Positions 32,265 through 41,586 of a stretch of DNA of 64,000 nucleotides are shown here, one piece after another. The stretch is from Parafrankia irregularis (GTDB lineage Bacteria > Actinomycetota > Actinomycetes > Frankiales > Frankiaceae), in contig NZ_FAOZ01000008.1 in NCBI RefSeq assembly GCF_001536285.1, forward strand, positions 332,253 through 396,252, read 5' to 3'. A program made the translations under genes and the position numbers. Position 1 is the stretch's first letter, and each line of letters starts with the position of its first letter. The notes under the pieces were generated by a model, which had not been told where the DNA came from, ran no database searches, and worked only from the letters and a program-made list of their open reading frames with translations.

Positions 32265-32948
32265 CTAATGGGACGGCGCCGGTTCCGTCCAGTCCGCTCC
32301 GTGTTCCGCCGGCACCAGCGCCGACATCGACGCCGGTGCCGACCCCGGTGCCGGTCCGGCCTCGGTTTCGGGCCGGCGAACGCGTAGGCCGTCCATGAGA
32401 ACGGTTGTGAGCGCGTCGTCGGGCTGGGCACCGGGTCGGCATACCGCCACGCTGATCACCTGGACGACCTCCGCCGGCGCGATGTCGTCCCGAAGCGTCC
32501 CTTCAGCCTGCGCCGCCTCGACGATTCCCACCAGCATCTCGTTGACGTCGGCGAGCAGGCGGGCGATCTCGGGTTCGTCGCTCGCACTCTCGTTCAGGGT
32601 TTTGATCAGGGTGAGTGGCGCGTGGGTGCAGTGGTCGACGACCTCTCGCAGCGCCGCCCAGGCGGCGCCCGCATGGGCGCCGTTCCGCTCGTTCAGCTCG
32701 TTCAGCTCGGGGTTCCGCAGCCTGCCGACGCCCTGCCGCTGACCGACGGCGTGCAGCTCACGGAGCGTGTCGACGGTGATGGTGTCAAGCAGCGCCTGTC
32801 GGTCCGGGAAGTGCCGGTAGAGGGTGCCGACGCCGAGACCCGCGACCCGCGCGATCTCGTCCATCGACGCGAACGACCCGCGCTCGGCGATCACCGCCAG
32901 CGCCGCCGAAACGATCAGCTCCCGGTTGCGCCGCGCATCCGACCGCAT
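32265..32948 (-). CDS. TetR family transcriptional regulator
   Basis: This 227-residue TetR protein has its HTH at 8-55 (RRNRELIVSAALAVIAERGS, ASMDEIARVAGLGVGTLYRH). It resembles the group with a TetR_C33-like C-terminal domain. The ligand domain carries a small internal repeat NPELNELNERN, and the last 35 residues are Ala/Pro-rich. It is divergent from an LLM oxidoreductase at 33035, with direct repeats TTCAGGTTA between, and is the likely regulator of that gene and itself. Confidence 0.87.
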   Translation of the reverse strand: MRSDARRNRELIVSAALAVIAERGSFASMDEIARVAGLGVGTLYRHFPDRQALLDTITVDTLRELHAVGQRQGVGRLRNPELNELNERNGAHAGAAWAALREVVDHCTHAPLTLIKTLNESASDEPEIARLLADVNEMLVGIVEAAQAEGTLRDDIAPAEVVQVISVAVCRPGAQPDDALTTVLMDGLRVRRPETEAGPAPGSAPASMSALVPAEHGADWTEPAPSH

Positions 32949-32977
32949 CTGATCGCCTCCCCAGGCGGAACCACAGA

Positions 32978-33023
32978 TTCAGGTTACACTCACAGCCAGA
33001 AGCTGAGGTTCCTGTTCAGGTTA
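32978..33023. promoter_or_regulatory. Direct repeats TTCAGGTTA in TetR-LLM intergenic region
   Basis: TTCAGGTTA occurs at 32978-32986 and 33015-33023, with CTGAGGTTCCTG between. Both lie in the 86-bp space between the divergent TetR and LLM genes, the second only 11 bp before the LLM start. They are plausible operator half-sites. Confidence 0.5.
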
Positions 33024-33034
33024 GGGGCGAACGC

Positions 33035-33940
33035 ATGCGTCTCGGTGTCCACATAGCCGACGGTCCAGGTCTGGAGGCGCTGGTCGGAGAGGTCCGCCAG
33101 GCCGCCGACGCCGGGCTGGCCAGCGCCTACTTCGGCCAGCTCGCGTCCTGGGACGCAGCTACCGCGGCGGCGCTGTGCGCCCAACGGGTACCCGGCATCG
33201 AGGTCGGCACGGCGATCGTCCCGACCTACCCGCGGCACCCACTTGTCCTGGCCGGGCAGGCACTCACCGCGCAGGCGGCCAGCGGCAACCGCTTCGTGCT
33301 GGGTATCGGCCCAGGGCACCGGCCGATCGTCGAGGGGCAGTTCGGCCTTTCGTTCGACCGACCGGCCCGGCATATCCGCGAGTACCTCACCGCGCTGCGA
33401 CCACTGCTGCACGGTGAGGACGTCGAATTCCACGGCGAGACGCTCACCGTCGTCGGCCGGGTGGACGTACCGGGCACGTCGGCGCCACCCGTCCTGCTCG
33501 CGGCGCTGGCACCGAAGCTGCTGCGCCTCGCCGGTGAGCTCGCGGACGGCACCATCACCGTCTGGACCGGTGCGCGCCACCTGGCGGAGACGATCACCCC
33601 CGCGGTCACCGCGGCCGCCACGGCTGCCGGCCGCCCCGCACCCCGCGTCGTCGCGGGTGTTCTCGCTGCTGTGACCGACGACCGACCCGGCGCGTTGCAG
33701 ACGCTTTCGGAGCAGCTTGGCTTCGTGGCCGAGCTGCCGAGCTATCGGGCGTTGCTGGATCGGCAGGGCCTGACCGGCGTGCACGAAACCGCCGCGGTGG
33801 GCGACGAGCGCGAGGTCGAACGCGAGATTCGGCGTTTTGCCGCTGCCGGTGCCACCGATCTGGTGGTCGGCCTGTACGGCGACGAACCGACCCGGAAACG
33901 CACTCTCGCCCTGCTCTCCGATCTCGCCACACAGGTCTGA
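33035..33940 (+). CDS. LLM-class F420-dependent oxidoreductase
   Basis: This 301-residue protein has the luciferase-like barrel: MRLGVHIADGPGLEALV, GLASAYFGQLASWDAATAAA, VGTAIVPTYPRHPLVLAGQA and FVLGIGPGHRPIVEGQFG, with PPVLLAALAPKLLRLAGELA. This matches an actinobacterial F420-type subgroup. It would carry out a hydride transfer with F420H2; the substrate is unknown. It is divergent from the TetR regulator at 32948, which probably controls it. After its stop come 255 bases without a gene, holding the operator at 34056-34077. Confidence 0.85.
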   Translation: MRLGVHIADGPGLEALVGEVRQAADAGLASAYFGQLASWDAATAAALCAQRVPGIEVGTAIVPTYPRHPLVLAGQALTAQAASGNRFVLGIGPGHRPIVEGQFGLSFDRPARHIREYLTALRPLLHGEDVEFHGETLTVVGRVDVPGTSAPPVLLAALAPKLLRLAGELADGTITVWTGARHLAETITPAVTAAATAAGRPAPRVVAGVLAAVTDDRPGALQTLSEQLGFVAELPSYRALLDRQGLTGVHETAAVGDEREVEREIRRFAAAGATDLVVGLYGDEPTRKRTLALLSDLATQV

Positions 33941-34055
33941 GCCCGCCGGCACCGGCCATCCCGGCCGGTGCCGGACGGGTCAGGACCGATCGAAGATCTT
34001 CTCGACCACCGTCGGGCCGGAGACCGTCAGGGTTGACCGCCCGTCAGCCGGCCGC

Positions 34056-34077
34056 TAACCTACAGCCAATAGGTTTA
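34056..34077. promoter_or_regulatory. TetR-type operator, site 1 (P450 operon)
   Basis: AACCTACAGCCAATAGGTT is a palindrome AACCTA-N7-TAGGTT located 120 bp before the P450 start. It is one of six related sites in this window (also 36452, 46670, 47838, 51438 and 63151). Confidence 0.7.
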
Positions 34078-34196
34078 TGTTCCCCGGTACGGAGCGATGG
34101 AATCCCCTCCCCCGCGGAGCGCCTCGACGACTTTCCGCGCCCGGCTCGTCCCCGCCCGCGGAAATGCCGCCCGGCTGGAAGGAGAAGCGCAGCGTC

Positions 34197-35507
34197 GTGG
34201 TCACTGAACTGGCGGACGTCCCGCCCGACCTGATAGTGGATTTCGACGTCTATGATCCGACGTTAACAATGCCGGTCGACCGTATGCAGGAAAAGGTCGC
34301 CGAGCTGGCGAGGCGCGGGCCGGTCGTCTATTCGACCGCCTACGGCGGCCACTGGGTCGTCACCTCCTATGATGCCGTGCACCGGGTGCTGCGGGAGCAC
34401 GAGACCTTCTCCAGCTACCCCAACAACCTGGTGGACGCCGGGCAGGGGAAGTTCATCCCGCTGGAGCTGGATCCGCCGGAGCACACCCTCTACCGGCACG
34501 CCCTGCAACCACTTTTCAGCCCGAGCCGGATAAAGGTGCTGGAGCAGGGGATCCGCAGGACGGTGAACGAGCTGATCGACGGCTTCGCCGCCCGGGGGCA
34601 CTGCGAGTACGTCGCCGAGTTCGCCCACCAGCTGCCCACCCGGGTCTTCCTGGAGCTTCTCGGCTGGCCACTGTCGGACGCATCGATGTTCGCCGAGGCC
34701 ACGGAGATCCTGCTCAACGGCCGCCCGGGCGACACCCCGGAGCAGGCTGTCGGCTCGCGCACCGAGGCGGCGATGTCGCTGTTCGGCTACTTCCAGCGGA
34801 TGGTGGACGAACGCCGGGGCGCGCCGGCGGACAGCGACGACGTCACCGCCCAGGTGATGCAGGCGATGGTGACCGCCGACGGTGCCCAGCGGCCGCTCGA
34901 CGACGACGAGCTGCGCCGGGTCTTCCTGCTCCTTCTCATCGGCGGGCTGCACACCGTGCGCGGCTCGTTGTGCTGGGCGCTCATGCACCTGTCGGCCCAC
35001 CCGCAGGAACGCAAGCTGCTCGTCGACGATCCCGGGCTCATCCCGAACGCGGTGGAGGAGGTGCTGCGCTACGAGGCGGCGGTGTCGGCCGGCCGCCGGG
35101 TGCGGCATGACACCGAGCTCGGTGGGGTCGCGCTGCGCGAGGGCGACCAGCTGCTGGTGATGCTGTGCGCGGCGAACCGCGACGGCGAGCAGTTCGACGG
35201 CCCGGACGAGCTGCGGATCAACCGCACCCCGAACCGGCACCTTTCCTTCGGTTCGGGTCCGCACCGGTGCATCGGCTCCCATCTGGGCCGGATCGAGCTG
35301 CGCATCGCGCTCGAGGAGATTCACCGCCGCATTCCGGACTACGCCCTCGACCCGGCCGATCCGCCCGTCATTCTCCCGAGCCAGGTGCGTGGCTTCCAGC
35401 GCATGGGCATCACGTTCGGCCCGGAGCGGGAAACCCCCGGAAACGCCCAGAACGCCCAGAACACCCCTGGAAACGTCGACGTCGAGGTCACCGAGGTGCA
35501 GGTATGA
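34197..35507 (+). CDS. Cytochrome P450
   Basis: This 436-residue soluble P450 has the heme-binding FGSGPHRCIGSHLGRIEL with the Cys ligand, the EEVLRYEAAVSAGRRV ExxR helix, and the NRTPNRHLSFG approach. It would hydroxylate a substrate with electrons from a ferredoxin/reductase. The I-helix reads IGGLHTVRGSL, so the acidic residue that normally precedes the conserved Thr is His. The GTG at 34197 is decided by AAGGAGAAG (34179-34187); the frame is open upstream through the operator. The tail after residue 410 is an Asn/Gln/Pro repeat (NAQNAQNTPGN). It overlaps the following SDR by four bases. Probably controlled by the TetR site at 34056. Confidence 0.9.
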   Translation: MVTELADVPPDLIVDFDVYDPTLTMPVDRMQEKVAELARRGPVVYSTAYGGHWVVTSYDAVHRVLREHETFSSYPNNLVDAGQGKFIPLELDPPEHTLYRHALQPLFSPSRIKVLEQGIRRTVNELIDGFAARGHCEYVAEFAHQLPTRVFLELLGWPLSDASMFAEATEILLNGRPGDTPEQAVGSRTEAAMSLFGYFQRMVDERRGAPADSDDVTAQVMQAMVTADGAQRPLDDDELRRVFLLLLIGGLHTVRGSLCWALMHLSAHPQERKLLVDDPGLIPNAVEEVLRYEAAVSAGRRVRHDTELGGVALREGDQLLVMLCAANRDGEQFDGPDELRINRTPNRHLSFGSGPHRCIGSHLGRIELRIALEEIHRRIPDYALDPADPPVILPSQVRGFQRMGITFGPERETPGNAQNAQNTPGNVDVEVTEVQV

Positions 35508-36382
35508 AGCTCGCAGGAAAAGTCGCAGTCATCACCGGGGCCGGTTCCGGGCTCGGCCGGCAGAGCTCCCTGCTGTTCGCGCAGGAAGGCGCCTCGGTTG
35601 TCGTGGTCGACATTCTCGCCGACCGCGCCGAGGAGACGGTCAGGCTCGTCACCGAGCAGGGCGGCAAGGCGTTGGCGGTGACCGCCGACGTGTCGGTGGA
35701 GGCCGACGTCGCCCGTGCGGTCGCGACCGCCGTCGAGGAGTTCGGCGGCCTGGACATCATGTTCGCCAACGCCGGGGTCGTGTCGCGCGGTGGCGTTCCG
35801 TCGGTCGCCGGCGGGGAGCCGGTGGCCTTCGAGGACCTGACCGAGGCCGACTGGCAGCAGGTGCTGGGCGTCAACCTCAGCGGCGTCTTCTTCTCGTGCA
35901 AGCACTCGGTGCGCCCGATGCGGGAACGCGGCGGCGGCGCGATCGTGGTGACCTCCTCGGCCGCGTCCCTGGTGGCCTACCACAGCATCTCCCTGTACTC
36001 GGCCACCAAGGCCGGGGTCAACGGGCTGGTCCGCGGCCTCTCCCTCGATCTCGGGAAGTTCGGCATCCGGGTGAACGCGCTGGCGCCCACGCACGGCATG
36101 TCACCGAACTTCCTGATGCCGCCGGGCTCGCCGGTCGTCGGCCAGTCCTACGAGGAGGTGGCCGGCCCGTGGAACCCGGGTGTGTCACCGATCCCGCTCA
36201 AGCTGCGCCGCCCGCCGTCGCTGCTGGACAACGCGAAGGTCGCGCTGTTCCTGGCGAGTGACGACTCGGCGTACATGTCGGGAGTGGTGGTGCCCGCCAC
36301 CGACGGCGGGACGCTGTCCCGGGTCGCGATGACGTTCGAGGAGGACGCACCGCCCGCGGACGCCGTCGCCGCGGCTGGCTGA
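35504..36382 (+). CDS. Short-chain dehydrogenase/reductase
   Basis: This 292-residue SDR has TGAGSGLGRQSSLLFA, VVVDILADRAE (Asp, NAD), ANAGVVSRGG, SSAASLVAY, and YSATKAGVNG as the Tyr-Lys motif. A long loop containing HGMSPNFLMPPGSP lies where the substrate lid is expected. It follows the P450 with a 4-base overlap, so it probably oxidises the alcohol that the P450 makes. The C terminus is extended by about 20 residues rich in Asp, Pro and Ala. The 142-bp gap after it contains the next operator. Confidence 0.88.
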   Translation: MKLAGKVAVITGAGSGLGRQSSLLFAQEGASVVVVDILADRAEETVRLVTEQGGKALAVTADVSVEADVARAVATAVEEFGGLDIMFANAGVVSRGGVPSVAGGEPVAFEDLTEADWQQVLGVNLSGVFFSCKHSVRPMRERGGGAIVVTSSAASLVAYHSISLYSATKAGVNGLVRGLSLDLGKFGIRVNALAPTHGMSPNFLMPPGSPVVGQSYEEVAGPWNPGVSPIPLKLRRPPSLLDNAKVALFLASDDSAYMSGVVVPATDGGTLSRVAMTFEEDAPPADAVAAAG

Positions 36383-36451
36383 GCCTGGCACGTAACGCCT
36401 GATCTCCGGGTGGGCAGCCCGATCGCCCACCCGGACCAGGCATCGGAACTT

Positions 36452-36473
36452 TTACCTACATCCGTTAGTTTTA
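36452..36473. promoter_or_regulatory. TetR-type operator, site 2 (Rieske operon)
   Basis: TACCTACATCCGTTAGTTT (36453-36471) matches site 1 at most positions but has a weaker right half. It lies 52 bp before the TTG start of the Rieske oxygenase gene. Confidence 0.6.
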
Positions 36474-36524
36474 TGCGATGGCCGCCCCGGTGGCTGCGCG
36501 ACGGGGATCCCTCGAGGAGGAGTC

Positions 36525-37691
36525 TTGACCCAGTCGATCGTGTCGAGGGAGGCACGGATCAGGCGCGCGCTCGAGCATCTGCGCGGGCAGACCACGGACG
36601 AGTACGACGAGGTCACGCCGTTCGGCCCGGCGGAGTTCACCGATCCGGCGGTCGCCGCGCGGGAACGGGACCGCGTGTTCGGACGGGTCCCCTCGATCGT
36701 CGCGCATGGCTCGGAGCTGCCCAGGGCCGGCGACTTCGTCACGCTGCAGCTGCCGCGTAACCGCGTGATCGTCGCCCGCCAGCGCGACGGCGGGGTGAAG
36801 GCCTTCGTCAACCTCTGCCGGCACCGGGGAGCGCTGCTCGAGGACCAGGAGAAGGGCCGCTGCCGCCTGTTCTCCTGCCAGTACCACCGCTGGTCCTACG
36901 ACCTCGACGGATCGCTGCGCACCATCACGCTCGACTCGACCTTCGGGGAGGTCGACCGCTCCGGGCTGGGCCTGGTGGAGCTCCCCTGCGAGGAGCGCCA
37001 CGGCTTCGTCTGGGTGATCGACAACGCCGAGGCCACCGACATCGACGTGGCCGCGTGGCTCGGCCCGGAGATGGACGGCATCCTCGGCGAGTACGACCTC
37101 GGCGGGCACCTCTGCTTCCAGGCCGAGGGCTTCGACGAGCCGGTCAACTGGAAGATCATGCAGGACGCCTTCCTGGACGGCTACCACGTGCAGTACGCCC
37201 ACCCCAACACGGCGGGGCTGCACATCCACACGAACGTGATGGCGTTCGAGGACTTCGGCCGGCACTGCCGGTTCGTGGTGCCGCGCAAGAGCATCGACCG
37301 CTGGCTGGACGAGGATCCCGGCGACACGCCGCTGGGGCGCTACGTGACCGAGACCCACTTCCTGCTACCGAACAGCACCCTGCTGCGTCAGCCGGACCAT
37401 TTCGAGCTGCTCACCTTCCGGCCGCATCCCACCGACCCGGACCGTTCCCGGATGGAGATGCGCCTGATCGTCCGCGACGTGGCGGAAAGCGGGCTCGACG
37501 AGCAGAAGTGGCGGTCGCGCTGGGAGAAGAACTGGAAGATCCTGCTCGCCGTGCTGCACGCCGAGGACTTCCCGCTGCTGCGCGCCTCCCAGGCGGGGCT
37601 CGCCAGCGCGGACGCCGGCGGCATGGTGCTGGGCCGCAACGAGGTGGCGAACCAGGTCTTCCACCGCGAGATCGGCAGGCTGCTGTCTTGA
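36525..37691 (+). CDS. Rieske non-heme iron oxygenase, alpha subunit
   Basis: This 388-residue protein has the Rieske [2Fe-2S] motif C98-R-H100 and C118-Q-Y-H121, and the mononuclear iron site with H221 and H226 (DGYHVQYAH) and the bridging D218 after NWKIMQDAF. It hydroxylates an aromatic or alicyclic substrate using O2. The TTG start is fixed by GAGGAGGAG just before it. No small beta subunit follows, so it is probably of the alpha-only type. Electrons could come from the PDR-type reductase at 51511, which carries the same upstream operator. The stop overlaps the next gene's TTG. Confidence 0.92.
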   Translation: MTQSIVSREARIRRALEHLRGQTTDEYDEVTPFGPAEFTDPAVAARERDRVFGRVPSIVAHGSELPRAGDFVTLQLPRNRVIVARQRDGGVKAFVNLCRHRGALLEDQEKGRCRLFSCQYHRWSYDLDGSLRTITLDSTFGEVDRSGLGLVELPCEERHGFVWVIDNAEATDIDVAAWLGPEMDGILGEYDLGGHLCFQAEGFDEPVNWKIMQDAFLDGYHVQYAHPNTAGLHIHTNVMAFEDFGRHCRFVVPRKSIDRWLDEDPGDTPLGRYVTETHFLLPNSTLLRQPDHFELLTFRPHPTDPDRSRMEMRLIVRDVAESGLDEQKWRSRWEKNWKILLAVLHAEDFPLLRASQAGLASADAGGMVLGRNEVANQVFHREIGRLLS

Positions 37692-38809
37692 TCGAGCACG
37701 GCTGGCGGACGGACCTGTCGGCGCGCGAGGCCGCCGAGCTGGCGTCGCTGCTCGCCGAGGCCGCGCGGGAGGACGAGGAGACCGGCTACCTGCAGGCGGG
37801 CATCACCGAACCGCTCCCACCCGGCACGACACAGCTGCTGGTCTGGATGTCCGGCGAGGGTGGCAGGGGCCGCTGGATGTCGACGCCCGCCTCAGCCGCC
37901 TCGGCGTCGGCGACTGCCGCGGCGGCGGTGCCGCCGCCAGCCCTCGCGCCGCCACCAGCCCCCGCTCCGGCGCCGGTTCTCGCGGCCTACCTGCGGATCG
38001 AACCGGCCGGCTCGGGGCAGGCTGTCGCCCGCTATGTGGTCCGTCCCGCGCTGCGCTCCCTGGGTGTCACGACCCTTCTCCTGGAGGAGCTCGGCCCGTT
38101 CGGCGGACCCGGCTGGGCCGGCGGGGTCTCCGCCCTGGACGCGGCGCAACTGCGGATCTGGGCGCAGGGTGGCCATCCCGCCGCCGCCCGGGTGGCCCGC
38201 CGTTTCCGCCGGCTCGGTGTCGAGGTGAACGATCGGCGCTGGTGGCTGCTCGCGGATCTGCGTGCGGCCGTGGACGGCGACCGGCCGCTCCCCCGGCCCG
38301 CCGACGGCGCCGCGACACCGGCCCGCCCACCCGCGACCGACCGGGAGCGGGCCCGCGCCGCCGACCTGTGGCAGGCGTCCGCCACGTCGTCACCGCCGTC
38401 GGGCGGTGAGCTGCTCGTGGTCCCGACGGACGGCGAAGTTGCCGGCGCGATCTGGTTCGACCCGGGCCCCGTCGAACGGACCGAGTACGGCACCGCCGGG
38501 CGGATCGAGGGCCTCGCGGTGGCCGGCGCGGCGGCGCGGCCCGGGACCGTGCGGGGCCAGCTACTGCGCGCGGCCATGGAACGGATGGCCGGGCGCCACC
38601 GCATGGCGGCCGTGATCGTCGTGCCGGCGGCGGAGAGCCCACTCGTGACGAGCGCCCGGCTGGCCGGCTTCGAGCACCGTCGCACCGATGTCGAGTACAT
38701 GTTCGCGGACCGGCCGGCCGCGCCGGGCATCTCAACCACTGCCGCGGGCGAACAGGCGGGCCTCTGTTCCGCTCTGGCCGGCCCCGCGCTGCCGCGACCG
38801 AAGACCTGA
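37688..38809 (+). CDS. GNAT acetyltransferase-like protein (mycothiol synthase-like layout)
   Basis: This 373-residue protein has two GNAT-like halves separated by a Pro/Ala linker, the layout of MshD. The C-terminal half shows RIEGLAVAGAAARPGTVRGQ and LLRAAMERMAGRHRMAAVIV, the acetyl-CoA pocket, then ARLAGFEHRRTDVEYMF. The N-terminal half starts LIEHGWRTDLSAREAAEL. The low-complexity A/P stretch at about 58-98 is unusual. The TTG start overlaps the Rieske stop (TTGA), so it is in the operon. It could acylate the pathway substrate or a thiol; a role as true mycothiol synthase is unlikely from context. Confidence 0.65.
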   Translation: MIEHGWRTDLSAREAAELASLLAEAAREDEETGYLQAGITEPLPPGTTQLLVWMSGEGGRGRWMSTPASAASASATAAAAVPPPALAPPPAPAPAPVLAAYLRIEPAGSGQAVARYVVRPALRSLGVTTLLLEELGPFGGPGWAGGVSALDAAQLRIWAQGGHPAAARVARRFRRLGVEVNDRRWWLLADLRAAVDGDRPLPRPADGAATPARPPATDRERARAADLWQASATSSPPSGGELLVVPTDGEVAGAIWFDPGPVERTEYGTAGRIEGLAVAGAAARPGTVRGQLLRAAMERMAGRHRMAAVIVVPAAESPLVTSARLAGFEHRRTDVEYMFADRPAAPGISTTAAGEQAGLCSALAGPALPRPKT

Positions 38810-38841
38810 ATCGCGGAATCCATACAAAAAGGAGGAAAGAA

Positions 38842-40416
38842 GTGGCCACGTCGGTTGTTTCGGTTCTCGACTGGTGGGCGCGCGCCAAGCCGGACCGGAT
38901 CGCGTTAGTCTTCGGTGACGACCAGGTCGACTACCGGCGGTATCGGGACTGGACCAGCCGGGTGGCGAGATCGCTCGTCGCTCGCGGCGTCGCACCCGGT
39001 GACCGGGTGGCGCTGCTGGCCAACAACTCGCTGGAGTGGGCGGTCACCGCGATCGGTGTCCTGCGGGCCGGCGGCGTGCTGGTTCCGATCAACCCGCGGC
39101 TGGTCGCGGGGGAGATCCGGTCCTTCTTCGAGGAGGCCGGGGTCAGGCTGGTCATCGCCGAGGGCGCTTTCACCGCGACGCTGAAGGAGGTCGCGGGCCA
39201 GCTCGACGGCGATCTCGACATCGTCGAGATCGCGGCCGTCGAGGCGCTGCGTGCCGGCGAGACGGGCGGCGAGACGTGCGGCGAGGCCGGCGGCGTGAAG
39301 GGCGGGGAGACGGGCGCCTTCCGGGTGGACCGCGACCAGCACGAGCCGATGACGGTGCTGTTCACCAGCGGCTCCACGGGGCGGTCCAAGGGCGTCATCT
39401 GCACCAACCGGACGATGCTCGACATCGCCTTCGAGGCCTCGCTGCGGGAGGACGCGCTCAACACCGGGGTGCGGACCCTGCTGGTGCTGCCGCTCTGCTT
39501 CACCCCCGGCGTCGTCTACGGCCTGTTCATGACCGGCGTCCTGGGCGGCACCCTCGTCATCGAGCCGGGGTTCGACGCCGCGCGGGCGGTCCAGCGGCTG
39601 GCCGAGCATCGCATCCAGGCCATGTTCGGTGTGCCGCTGCTGTGGGAGTCGATGGCGCGTACGCCCGGGTTCGCCGAGGCGGACCTGTCGAACCTCGGTT
39701 CGGCAGTGGTCGGCGGCGCGGCGGTTTCGGTGCCGCTGCTGCGGGCCTGGGGCGCCAAGGGCGTGGTGCTGCGCCAGATCTACGGCATGACCGAGGTCGG
39801 CGGAATCGCCACCGCGACCCTGCCCGAGGAGGCCGAGGAGCATGCCGCCACCTGCGGCGCCGGCTCCCCGTTCACCGACCTGCGGGTCGTGCGGCCCGAC
39901 GGCACCGACTGCGAGCCCGGCGAACCCGGCGAGATCATCATGCGTGGGCCGGGGGTGACCCCCGGCTACTGGGCGGCGCCCGAACTGACCGCGCAGGCGA
40001 TCCGGGACGGCTGGCTGTACGGCGGTGACCTCGGCGTCCGCGACACCGACGGCCGCATCGGCTTCGCGGACCGGCTCAAGGATCTGATCATCTCGGGCGG
40101 CATCAACATCTCCCCGTTCGAGCTGGAGGCCGCCCTGATGACGATCCCCGGCATCTCCGAGGTCGCGGTCATCGCCGCCCCCGACGAACGGTTCGGCGAG
40201 ACCCCGGCCGCGATCGTCTCCGTCGCCGCGGACTCCGACCTCGACGAGGCGGCGATCGTCGCGGCCTGCGCGACACGCATGGCGGACTACAAGGTGCCGC
40301 GGTACGTCGTCATCCGCCGTGATCCCCTGCCCCGGCTGCCCAGCGGCAAGCTCGCCAAGCCCGCGATCCGGGACGAGTACCGCGACGTCACCGAACGTTT
40401 CCCGAAGGTGCGATGA
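38842..40416 (+). CDS. Acyl-CoA synthetase (AMP-forming, FadD type)
   Basis: This 524-residue protein has all ANL-family motifs: TVLFTSGSTGRSKGVICTNR (P-loop), QIYGMTEVGG, YGGDLGVRDTDGRIGFADRL (with Asp and Arg), DLIISGGINISPFELE hinge, and the catalytic Lys in LPSGKLAKPAI. It activates a carboxylic acid to its CoA thioester. AGGAGGAAAGAA precedes the GTG. A Gly/Glu repeat (GETGGETCGEAGGVKGG, about 138-155) is an insertion in the first domain. It lies in the Rieske operon before an acyl-CoA dehydrogenase and probably starts the beta-oxidation of the pathway acid. Confidence 0.92.
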   Translation: MATSVVSVLDWWARAKPDRIALVFGDDQVDYRRYRDWTSRVARSLVARGVAPGDRVALLANNSLEWAVTAIGVLRAGGVLVPINPRLVAGEIRSFFEEAGVRLVIAEGAFTATLKEVAGQLDGDLDIVEIAAVEALRAGETGGETCGEAGGVKGGETGAFRVDRDQHEPMTVLFTSGSTGRSKGVICTNRTMLDIAFEASLREDALNTGVRTLLVLPLCFTPGVVYGLFMTGVLGGTLVIEPGFDAARAVQRLAEHRIQAMFGVPLLWESMARTPGFAEADLSNLGSAVVGGAAVSVPLLRAWGAKGVVLRQIYGMTEVGGIATATLPEEAEEHAATCGAGSPFTDLRVVRPDGTDCEPGEPGEIIMRGPGVTPGYWAAPELTAQAIRDGWLYGGDLGVRDTDGRIGFADRLKDLIISGGINISPFELEAALMTIPGISEVAVIAAPDERFGETPAAIVSVAADSDLDEAAIVAACATRMADYKVPRYVVIRRDPLPRLPSGKLAKPAIRDEYRDVTERFPKVR

Positions 40417-40420
40417 ACCT

Positions 40421-41572
40421 GTGAACACAGATCTTTTCGAGTCCGACCACGAGCTCTACCGGGAGACGGTGCGGGCGTTCGTCACCCGTGACGTGGTCCC
40501 CAACCTGGAGCGGTGGGACGCCGAGCGTCTCATCGACCGGGAGACCTGGAAGCGGGCCGGCGCCGCCGGGCTGCTGGGCCTCGCGGTACCCGAGAGCCAC
40601 GGCGGGGCCGGGGAGCGCGACTACCGGTTCCGCGTCGTCCTGCAGGAGGAGATCGCCCGGGTCGGTGCCTCGTCGCTGCAGTCGTCGTTCTCCACCAACG
40701 ACGACATCGTCCTGTCGTATCTGCTGGAGATGGCCACCGAGCAGCAGCAGGCCCGGTGGCTGCCCGGCTTCGCCACCGGCGAGACGGTCGGCGCGATCGC
40801 GATGACCGAACCGCAGACCGGCAGCGACCTGCGCGGCATCGCCACCACGGCGGTCCGCGACGGCGACGACTGGGTGATCAACGGGTCGAAGACGTTCATC
40901 ACCAACGGCATCCTCGCCGACCTGGTGATCGTCTTCGCCCGGACCGGCACCGACGGCGGCAGCCGCGGCTTCAGCCTGTTCGTCGTCGAGCGCGACACCC
41001 CCGGCTTCGAGCGCGGCCGCAAGCTCGACAAGGTCGGCCTGGCCGCGCAGGACACCGCCGAGCTGTTCTTCCGGGACGTCCGAGTGCCTGCCCGCAACCT
41101 GCTCGGCGTCGAGGGCGGCGGGCTGCCTGCGCTGATGCGCAACCTGCCGCGGGAACGGCTCGGGATCGCGATCGCCGGGCAGTGCTCGGCGGAGGCCGCG
41201 TTCGCCTGGACGTTGGACTACGTCCGCCAGCGCCAGGCGTTCGGCCGCCCGGTCGCCGAGTTCCAGACGGTCGGGTTCGCCCTCGCCGAGCTGCGCACGC
41301 GCATCGAGGTGACCCGCGCCTACATCGACCGCTGCGTGCGCGAGCTCAACCGGGGCACCCTGAGCGCGGTGGACGCGGCGAAGGCGAAGTGGTGGGCCAC
41401 CGAGATGCAGTGGAAGGTCGTCGACACCGGGGTCCAGCTGCACGGCGGGTACGGCTACATGACCGAGTACCCGATCGCGCGGGCGTTCCTCGACGCCCGG
41501 GTCCAGCGCATCTACGGCGGCACCAACGAGATCATGAAGGAGATCATCAGCCGGGACCTCGTCCGGAGCTGA
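40421..41572 (+). CDS. Acyl-CoA dehydrogenase (long-chain/isovaleryl-type active site)
   Basis: This 383-residue protein has GAIAMTEPQTGSDLRGIATT, FITNGILADLVIVFARTGTD, RQAFGRPVAEFQTVGFALAE, and QLHGGYGYMTEYPIARAFLD followed by RIYGGTNEIMKEI. The usual catalytic Glu of the EGT motif is Gly (YGGT), as in long-chain and isovaleryl-CoA dehydrogenases, which take the base from the ERLG helix; ours has PRERLGIA. It oxidises the CoA ester made by the preceding ligase. The GTG at 40421 lies 5 bp after the ligase stop. A perfect 15-bp stem hairpin follows. Confidence 0.92.
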   Translation: MNTDLFESDHELYRETVRAFVTRDVVPNLERWDAERLIDRETWKRAGAAGLLGLAVPESHGGAGERDYRFRVVLQEEIARVGASSLQSSFSTNDDIVLSYLLEMATEQQQARWLPGFATGETVGAIAMTEPQTGSDLRGIATTAVRDGDDWVINGSKTFITNGILADLVIVFARTGTDGGSRGFSLFVVERDTPGFERGRKLDKVGLAAQDTAELFFRDVRVPARNLLGVEGGGLPALMRNLPRERLGIAIAGQCSAEAAFAWTLDYVRQRQAFGRPVAEFQTVGFALAELRTRIEVTRAYIDRCVRELNRGTLSAVDAAKAKWWATEMQWKVVDTGVQLHGGYGYMTEYPIARAFLDARVQRIYGGTNEIMKEIISRDLVRS

Positions 41573-41586
41573 CGCCTCACAGCACA

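Noticed and set aside
38905..40428. 507-codon open frame on the minus strand
   Set aside because: It is the mirror of the acyl-CoA synthetase gene, whose motifs are complete on the plus strand.
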